Positions 7,542 to 11,117 of a DNA stretch of 11,117 nucleotides are shown here, one piece after another (position 1 is the first letter of the stretch; each line of letters opens with the position of its first letter). Both the position numbers and the translations under genes were made by a program. Below the pieces are notes generated by a model, which was not told the origin of the DNA, searched no databases, and saw only the letters and a list, made by a program, of their open reading frames with translations. This DNA is from an uncultured Verrucomicrobiota bacterium. GTDB taxonomy: Bacteria; Verrucomicrobiota; Verrucomicrobiae; Opitutales; Opitutaceae. The stretch spans positions 1-11,117 of the forward strand of contig CAMLNJ010000050.1 in the NCBI GenBank assembly GCA_946481225.1, given 5' to 3'.

Positions 7542-7629
7542 AAGCGGAAAGCCCGCTCGCCGATCAAGGAACCCGGCGCGGGTCTCGTAAGACGCGTGGG
7601 CCACCCAAGGTGCCCCCTCGGATCCCGGA

Positions 7630-8328
7630 TCACGGCGTCGCCGCGGCGACCTCGGCCAGGGGCTCGACGGAAAAATCTCGGATCTCGATCCGCGACCAAA
7701 CCGTGCGAAACCCGAACCAGCCTTCGCGCAACGGCTCCGGGTCCGTGAAATCGAACCACACCTTGCCATCGCGGGCCCAGGTAGTGCGGCCCTTCGCATC
7801 CACGGTGATCTCGATCACGTAGGCCCGACCGGCCTCCAGCAGCGCCTCCTTCTCCTGATGATCGTGCCCGGGCAGCAGGGGCCGCCCGCCGCTTCCGTCG
7901 TAGCGCCGAAAACGGGTCGTCGTGTTTCCGTTTCCTCCGCAGCCGACGTAATAGGTCCTCAACGCGTCGTGACTCGCAAAACTCCCGTCGCGGCCGGTTT
8001 TCGACGCGTCGAAAAAGTCCCCCGGCGAACGCGGATCGGTCGCCATCCAGAAGCAGTTCAAATCCGAGACCCGGCGATCCTCGCCGCCCGTCAACGTCGC
8101 GATGAAACGGATCCGCGCCGGCGCGCGCACCGCCTCGCGCCGCCACACCGTCGCCCCGGCCTTGTCGTCGATCACCAAGACGCCTTCGCGCACCGTCACC
8201 GCGCCGCCTGCTTGCTGCTCGACCACCCAGCCGCGCAAGTTGTCCGCAAAAACCTCCGCCGCTCCGGTTGGAACGAACCCGCAAAATGCGCTCGCGGAGA
8301 GAAACACCAGCCTCCTGATCGTATTCAT
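7630..8328 (-). CDS. Secreted DUF6250/YesU-like protein of the rhamnogalacturonan locus
   Basis: 232 residues from ATG at 8328; this start gives a signal peptide (MNTIRRLVFLSASAFCGF, cut near TGAA/EVFADN), whereas the open frame beyond it runs into the divergent promoter and the PL11 gene. The mature protein looks like a concanavalin-type beta sandwich: FADNLRGWVVEQQ (27-39), SDLNCFWMATDP (88-99), YYVGCGGNGNTTTRFRRYDG (126-145), RPLLPGHD (149-156) and a final GWFGFRTVWSRIEIRDFSV (203-221). The motifs match my memory of DUF6250; the last strand and the context resemble YesU (DUF1961) of the B. subtilis yes cluster, whose neighbours are also CE12 and PL11. The conserved polar residues (Asp89, Asn91, Arg139, Arg141, Arg142, His155) could bind or cleave sugar. 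No activity can be assigned. It is divergent from the PL11 gene, 79 bases away, so shared control is likely. Confidence 0.85.
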   Translation of the reverse strand: MNTIRRLVFLSASAFCGFVPTGAAEVFADNLRGWVVEQQAGGAVTVREGVLVIDDKAGATVWRREAVRAPARIRFIATLTGGEDRRVSDLNCFWMATDPRSPGDFFDASKTGRDGSFASHDALRTYYVGCGGNGNTTTRFRRYDGSGGRPLLPGHDHQEKEALLEAGRAYVIEITVDAKGRTTWARDGKVWFDFTDPEPLREGWFGFRTVWSRIEIRDFSVEPLAEVAAATP

Positions 8329-8407
8329 ACTGTAAGCTTGTGCCACCGATTGCCGGACTGTCACCCGAGGTCGAGTTTTACAGTCTGGTTTCCGTCGCCC
8401 CAACACC
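8329..8407. promoter_or_regulatory. Divergent promoter region with three ACTGT(A/C)A boxes
   Basis: The 79 bases separate the starts of the DUF6250 gene (minus) and the PL11 gene (plus). ACTGTAA occurs at 8329-8335, ACTGTCA at 8357-8363, and the reverse complement TTACAGT at 8378-8384. The last two form an inverted repeat with centres 21 bases apart, two helical turns. This is what one expects of binding sites for a regulator that controls both genes. No clear -35/-10 pair and no Shine-Dalgarno are visible for either gene, and the regulator is not in the window. Confidence 0.5.
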
Positions 8408-10321
8408 ATGCATCCCCGCAGCATTCGCCGGTGGGCCGCCCCCGGCCTGCTTCTTGTTCTTTTGGCCGCGTCGCTCCGCGCCGTTCCGCTCCCGCCGCCA
8501 CTCGAACCCCTCCAACGAGGCCTCGTCGCCCTCAAGCAAAAGGACGGCCGCGTCTTCGTGTCCTGGCGCCTCCTCGGTTCCGATCCCGCCGGCACCTCCT
8601 TCAATCTCTACCGCACCAGCGGCGAAGGCGCGCCGGTAAAGCTCAACCCGTCCCCGCTCGCCGGCCCCACCTGCTACGTCGACCTCGACCCCGCCCGCGG
8701 CGCGCTGCGCTACTTCGTGCGGCCCCTTTTCCAAGGCAAGGAATACGACGCCTCGCCCGCCTTCGCCCTCGACGGCGACGCCCCCGCGCGCCCTTGGCTG
8801 GAGATCCCGCTCCAACGCCCCGAAGGCGGCAAAACATCCTCCGGCGAGGACTACTCCTACTCCGCCAACGACGGCTCCGTCGGCGATGTCGACGGCGACG
8901 GCGTCCTCGAGTTTTTCGTGAAGTGGTCTCCCTCGAACGCGAAGGACAACTCCCAAGGCGGCGTCACGGGCGACACCCTCCTCGACGCCTACCGCACGGA
9001 CGGCACTCGCCTCTGGCGCATCGACCTCGGCCGCAACATTCGCTCCGGCGCCCACTACACGCAGTTCATCGTCTACGACTTCGACGGCGACGGCAAAGCC
9101 GAGCTCGGCTGCAAGACCGCCGACGGCACCGTCGACGGCGTCGGCCGCGTCATCGGCGACGCGAACGCGGACCATCGCAACGAGGGCGGCTACATCCTCC
9201 GCGGCCCCGAATACCTCACCGTTTTCAACGGTCTCACCGGCGCCGCCATCGACACCGTGCCCTACGTCCCCGGCCGCCACCCCGAGACGCAAAACCCCAC
9301 CTTCGAGCAGCTCAAGGCCCTCTGGGGCGATGGCTACGGCAACCGTTTCGACCGCTTCAACGCCGCCGCCGCCTCCCTCGACGGCAAAAGCGCCTCCCTC
9401 ATCATGGCGCGCGGCTACTACACCCGCACCGTCGTCGCCGCCTGGAACCTCAAGGGCGGCAAGCTCGTCCGGCGCTGGCTCTTCGACTCCGACGCCGGCC
9501 CCGCCTCCAACCGAGACTACGCCGGCCAGGGCAACCACCAGATCTCCGTCGCCGACGTGGACGGCGACGGCCGCGACGAAATCGTCTACGGCGCCATGGT
9601 CCTCGACGACGATGGCACCGGCCTGCACACCACCGGCCTCGGCCACGGCGACGCCCTCCACGTCTCCGATCTAGACCCCGCCCGCCGCGGCATGGAGATC
9701 TTCGACATCCAGGAACGCTTCGACGACGCCGGCGCGCACTTCCGCGAGGCCGACACCGGCAAGATCCTCTGGAAAAAACCGTCCGTGAAAGCCGGCGACG
9801 ACCACGAAGGCCCCGGCCGCGGCAACGCCATGGACATCGATCCCCGTTATCCCGGCACCGAGTGCTGGGTAAAAGGCGCCGGCATCGGCGCCCTCTTCGA
9901 CGCCCGCGGCAAACTCATCTCCGAAAAAGCCCCCGGCCCCTGCAACTTCGGCGTCTGGTGGGACGGCGATCCGCAGCGCGAGCTCCTCGACCGCACCTTC
10001 ATCGCGAAATGGAACTGGAAGGACTCCACCGAAACCCGCCTCCTCTCGGCCGAGGGCTGCGCCTGGAACAACGGCACCAAGTCCACGCCCGTCCTCTCCG
10101 GCGACATCCTCGGCGACTGGCGCGAGGAGGTGGTCTGGCGCACCGAGGACAGCTCCGCGCTCCGCATCTACGTGAGCGCCGTTCCCACGCCCTACCGCTG
10201 CGTCACGCTCCTCCACGACCGCCAATATCGCTTCGCCCTCGCCTGGCAAAACGTCGGCTACAACCAGCCGCCGCACCCAAGCTTCGACATGGCCACGCGC
10301 CTCACCACCTCCTCGCGTTGA
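8408..10321 (+). CDS. Secreted rhamnogalacturonan lyase, family PL11 (YesW/YesX type)
   Basis: 637 residues, a normal length for PL11. These enzymes cleave the alpha-1,4 Rha-GalA bond of the rhamnogalacturonan I backbone by beta-elimination, leaving an unsaturated uronate, and depend on Ca2+. The signal peptide (MHPRSIRRWAAPGLLLVLLA, cut near LRA/VP) indicates export. An N-terminal beta domain (about 33-122: LEPLQRGLVALK, VSWRLLGSD, FNLYR) precedes the eight-bladed propeller. Ca2+-type motifs are DVDGDG (160-165), DFDGDG (224-229) and DVDGDG (383-388). Other PL11 marks are YSANDGSVGD (151-160), GNHQISVADVDGDG (375-388), GLGHGDALHVSD (410-421) and the terminal GYNQPPHPSF (617-626). The ATG at 8408 is the only start that gives the signal peptide; no Shine-Dalgarno precedes it. 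Third codon positions are strongly C-rich, more so than in the minus-strand genes. The GH112 gene follows after 98 bases. Confidence 0.95.
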   Translation: MHPRSIRRWAAPGLLLVLLAASLRAVPLPPPLEPLQRGLVALKQKDGRVFVSWRLLGSDPAGTSFNLYRTSGEGAPVKLNPSPLAGPTCYVDLDPARGALRYFVRPLFQGKEYDASPAFALDGDAPARPWLEIPLQRPEGGKTSSGEDYSYSANDGSVGDVDGDGVLEFFVKWSPSNAKDNSQGGVTGDTLLDAYRTDGTRLWRIDLGRNIRSGAHYTQFIVYDFDGDGKAELGCKTADGTVDGVGRVIGDANADHRNEGGYILRGPEYLTVFNGLTGAAIDTVPYVPGRHPETQNPTFEQLKALWGDGYGNRFDRFNAAAASLDGKSASLIMARGYYTRTVVAAWNLKGGKLVRRWLFDSDAGPASNRDYAGQGNHQISVADVDGDGRDEIVYGAMVLDDDGTGLHTTGLGHGDALHVSDLDPARRGMEIFDIQERFDDAGAHFREADTGKILWKKPSVKAGDDHEGPGRGNAMDIDPRYPGTECWVKGAGIGALFDARGKLISEKAPGPCNFGVWWDGDPQRELLDRTFIAKWNWKDSTETRLLSAEGCAWNNGTKSTPVLSGDILGDWREEVVWRTEDSSALRIYVSAVPTPYRCVTLLHDRQYRFALAWQNVGYNQPPHPSFDMATRLTTSSR

Positions 10322-10324
10322 CCC

Positions 10325-10346
10325 CCTCCGTGTAGCCTCCGTGTAG
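10325..10346. repeat. Tandem duplication of an 11-base unit
   Basis: CCTCCGTGTAG occurs twice, head to tail, starting four bases after the PL11 stop codon and directly before the hairpin at 10348-10366. It is exact over both units. It could be replication slippage or part of a dispersed intergenic element. Confidence 0.8.
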
Positions 10347-10347
10347 C

Positions 10348-10366
10348 CACGGCCGTGCCGGCCGTG
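10348..10366. repeat. GC-rich hairpin between the PL11 and GH112 genes
   Basis: CACGGCC and GGCCGTG form a perfect 7-bp stem around GTGCC. No T run follows, so it is not a standard intrinsic terminator. The position between two probably co-transcribed genes suggests a REP-like element or an mRNA-stabilising stem after the lyase message. Confidence 0.5.
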
Positions 10367-10419
10367 CCCCTAGCCATCCACTCCCGCCTGCTCCCCCCCG
10401 CCCCATCCCTTTCCCTCCC

Positions 10420-11117
10420 ATGTCCAAGAACTCCTCCCTCACCTCCGGCTCCTTCACCCTTCCGGGCGAAGCCGGCTATGAGAAGCTCACGCTCGACCTC
10501 GCCAAAAAGTGGGGCGCCGACACCATTCGCGACAGCGACGGCACCCAGCTCTCCCCCGAGATCGTCCAATCCGGCTACGACATCTACTCGACGGTCTGCC
10601 TCGTCCGCTCCGTCCAGCCCTGGGCCCGCGAGAACCTCAACAAGCTCCAGCAGAATTTCCTGATGAGCTTCCCCGTCGTGGCGGAAAAATCCTCCGTCTC
10701 GATCAAGCTCCTAGACGGCTACTTCACCGAGCAGTTCGTCGTGAACGCCGAGGACGACCCTCAAAAGTGGTGGCAGGTCTTCGACCGCACCACCGGCAAG
10801 GAAGTTGCCAAGAAGCAGTGGTCCTTCGACGCCAAGAAGGGCGTCGTGAAGATCACCGGCGCCGAGGCCGGCCACAAATACACCGTGAACTTCCTCGCCT
10901 TCCGCATCTGGGAGGAGATCTCGATGTATAACCACATCACGAACAACTGGGGCGACCGCGAGCACCTCGCCGCCGTCGATCCGATGCACCCCGAGACGCA
11001 GAAGGTCATCCTCGCCTTCCTCGACAAGTGGCTGAAGGAGCACCCCGACACCTCCGTCGTCCGCTTCACGTCGATGTTCTACAACTTCTCCTGGTTCTGG
11101 GGCTCCGACCAGAAGAC
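10420..11117 (+). CDS. GH112 galactoside phosphorylase, N-terminal part, cut by the window end
   Basis: The first 232 codons of a gene that runs out of the window; full GH112 proteins are about 700 residues. GH112 enzymes split beta-galactosides with phosphate to alpha-Gal-1-phosphate, acting on galacto-N-biose/lacto-N-biose or on beta-galactosyl-1,4-L-rhamnose. Family marks are FTLPGEAGYE (12-21), KKWGADTIRDSDGTQL (29-44), YDIYSTVCLVRS, FLMSFPV, a WWQVFDRTTG stretch, YTVNFLAFRIW, SMYNHITNNWGDREH and SVVRFTSMFYNFSWFWG. There is no signal peptide, so it acts in the cytoplasm. The ATG at 10420 gives the usual N-terminus; the leader is pyrimidine-rich with no Shine-Dalgarno. It lies 98 bases after the rhamnogalacturonan lyase gene on the same strand and is probably co-transcribed. 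This context favours galactosyl-rhamnose phosphorylase, but the specificity is inference and the catalytic region beyond residue 232 is not visible. An automated caller could miss it because it is truncated. Confidence 0.92.
   Translation, partial: MSKNSSLTSGSFTLPGEAGYEKLTLDLAKKWGADTIRDSDGTQLSPEIVQSGYDIYSTVCLVRSVQPWARENLNKLQQNFLMSFPVVAEKSSVSIKLLDGYFTEQFVVNAEDDPQKWWQVFDRTTGKEVAKKQWSFDAKKGVVKITGAEAGHKYTVNFLAFRIWEEISMYNHITNNWGDREHLAAVDPMHPETQKVILAFLDKWLKEHPDTSVVRFTSMFYNFSWFWGSDQK

Noticed and set aside
8329..8604. Longer N-terminus for the DUF6250 gene
   Set aside because: It would add 92 Arg-rich residues, run through the divergent promoter into PL11 and hide the signal peptide.
8378..9661. 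A 427-codon minus-strand open frame opposite PL11
   Set aside because: It is Val/Ala/Gly/Glu-rich without recognisable domains, antisense to a confident gene, and would start inside it.
7858..10335. An 825-codon plus-strand open frame overlapping the PL11 gene in another frame
   Set aside because: The product is an Arg/Pro-rich low-complexity string expected from the C-rich third positions of PL11; the PL11 frame has a signal peptide and family motifs.
1..11117. CRISPR arrays, tRNA or rRNA genes, insertion sequences, toxin-antitoxin or phage-defence genes
   Set aside because: I looked for regular repeats, cloverleaf structures, transposase motifs and defence-type domains and saw none.

Overview
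The window looks like chromosomal DNA from a G+C-rich, saccharolytic bacterium of the Verrucomicrobiota, most likely Opitutaceae. This rests on several things seen together: a PEP-CTERM sorted protein, a pseudopilin with the H-X9-D tail typical of the Planctomycetes/Verrucomicrobia group, a very large multidomain secreted esterase with LamG, Fn3, Ig-like and choice-of-anchor domains, pectin-backbone enzymes, and eight gene starts that all lack a visible Shine-Dalgarno sequence. The taxonomic call is inference; no rRNA or tRNA is present.

Layout. Minus strand, from high to low coordinates: a secreted DUF6250/YesU-like protein (8328-7630), a small membrane-anchored CxxC protein (7499-7101), a PEP-CTERM protein (6866-6045), a pseudopilin-like protein (6008-5352), a secreted protein overlapping it by ATGA (5355-4594), a 490-base AT-richer gap holding a 21-base palindrome, and a 1356-residue CE12 rhamnogalacturonan acetylesterase (4103-33). 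Plus strand: a PL11 rhamnogalacturonan lyase (8408-10321), transcribed divergently from the DUF6250 gene across a 79-base promoter region with three ACTGT(A/C)A boxes, then the first 232 codons of a GH112 phosphorylase (10420 to the window end).

How the genes fit together. CE12, the YesU-like protein and PL11 parallel yesT, yesU and yesW of the Bacillus subtilis rhamnogalacturonan locus. The expected route is removal of backbone acetyl groups (CE12), cleavage of the Rha-GalA backbone (PL11), uptake, and cytoplasmic phosphorolysis by GH112. In this setting beta-galactosyl-1,4-L-rhamnose, left by galactan side chains on rhamnose, is a more attractive GH112 substrate than lacto-N-biose or galacto-N-biose.

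The block between 4594 and 7499 does not obviously belong to pectin use. Two of its secreted products are predicted to begin with histidine after signal-peptide cleavage, a third carries CxxC, and one resembles Zur-repressed All3515-type proteins. A metal-related surface module is a plausible but unproven reading, and it is the least described part of the window.
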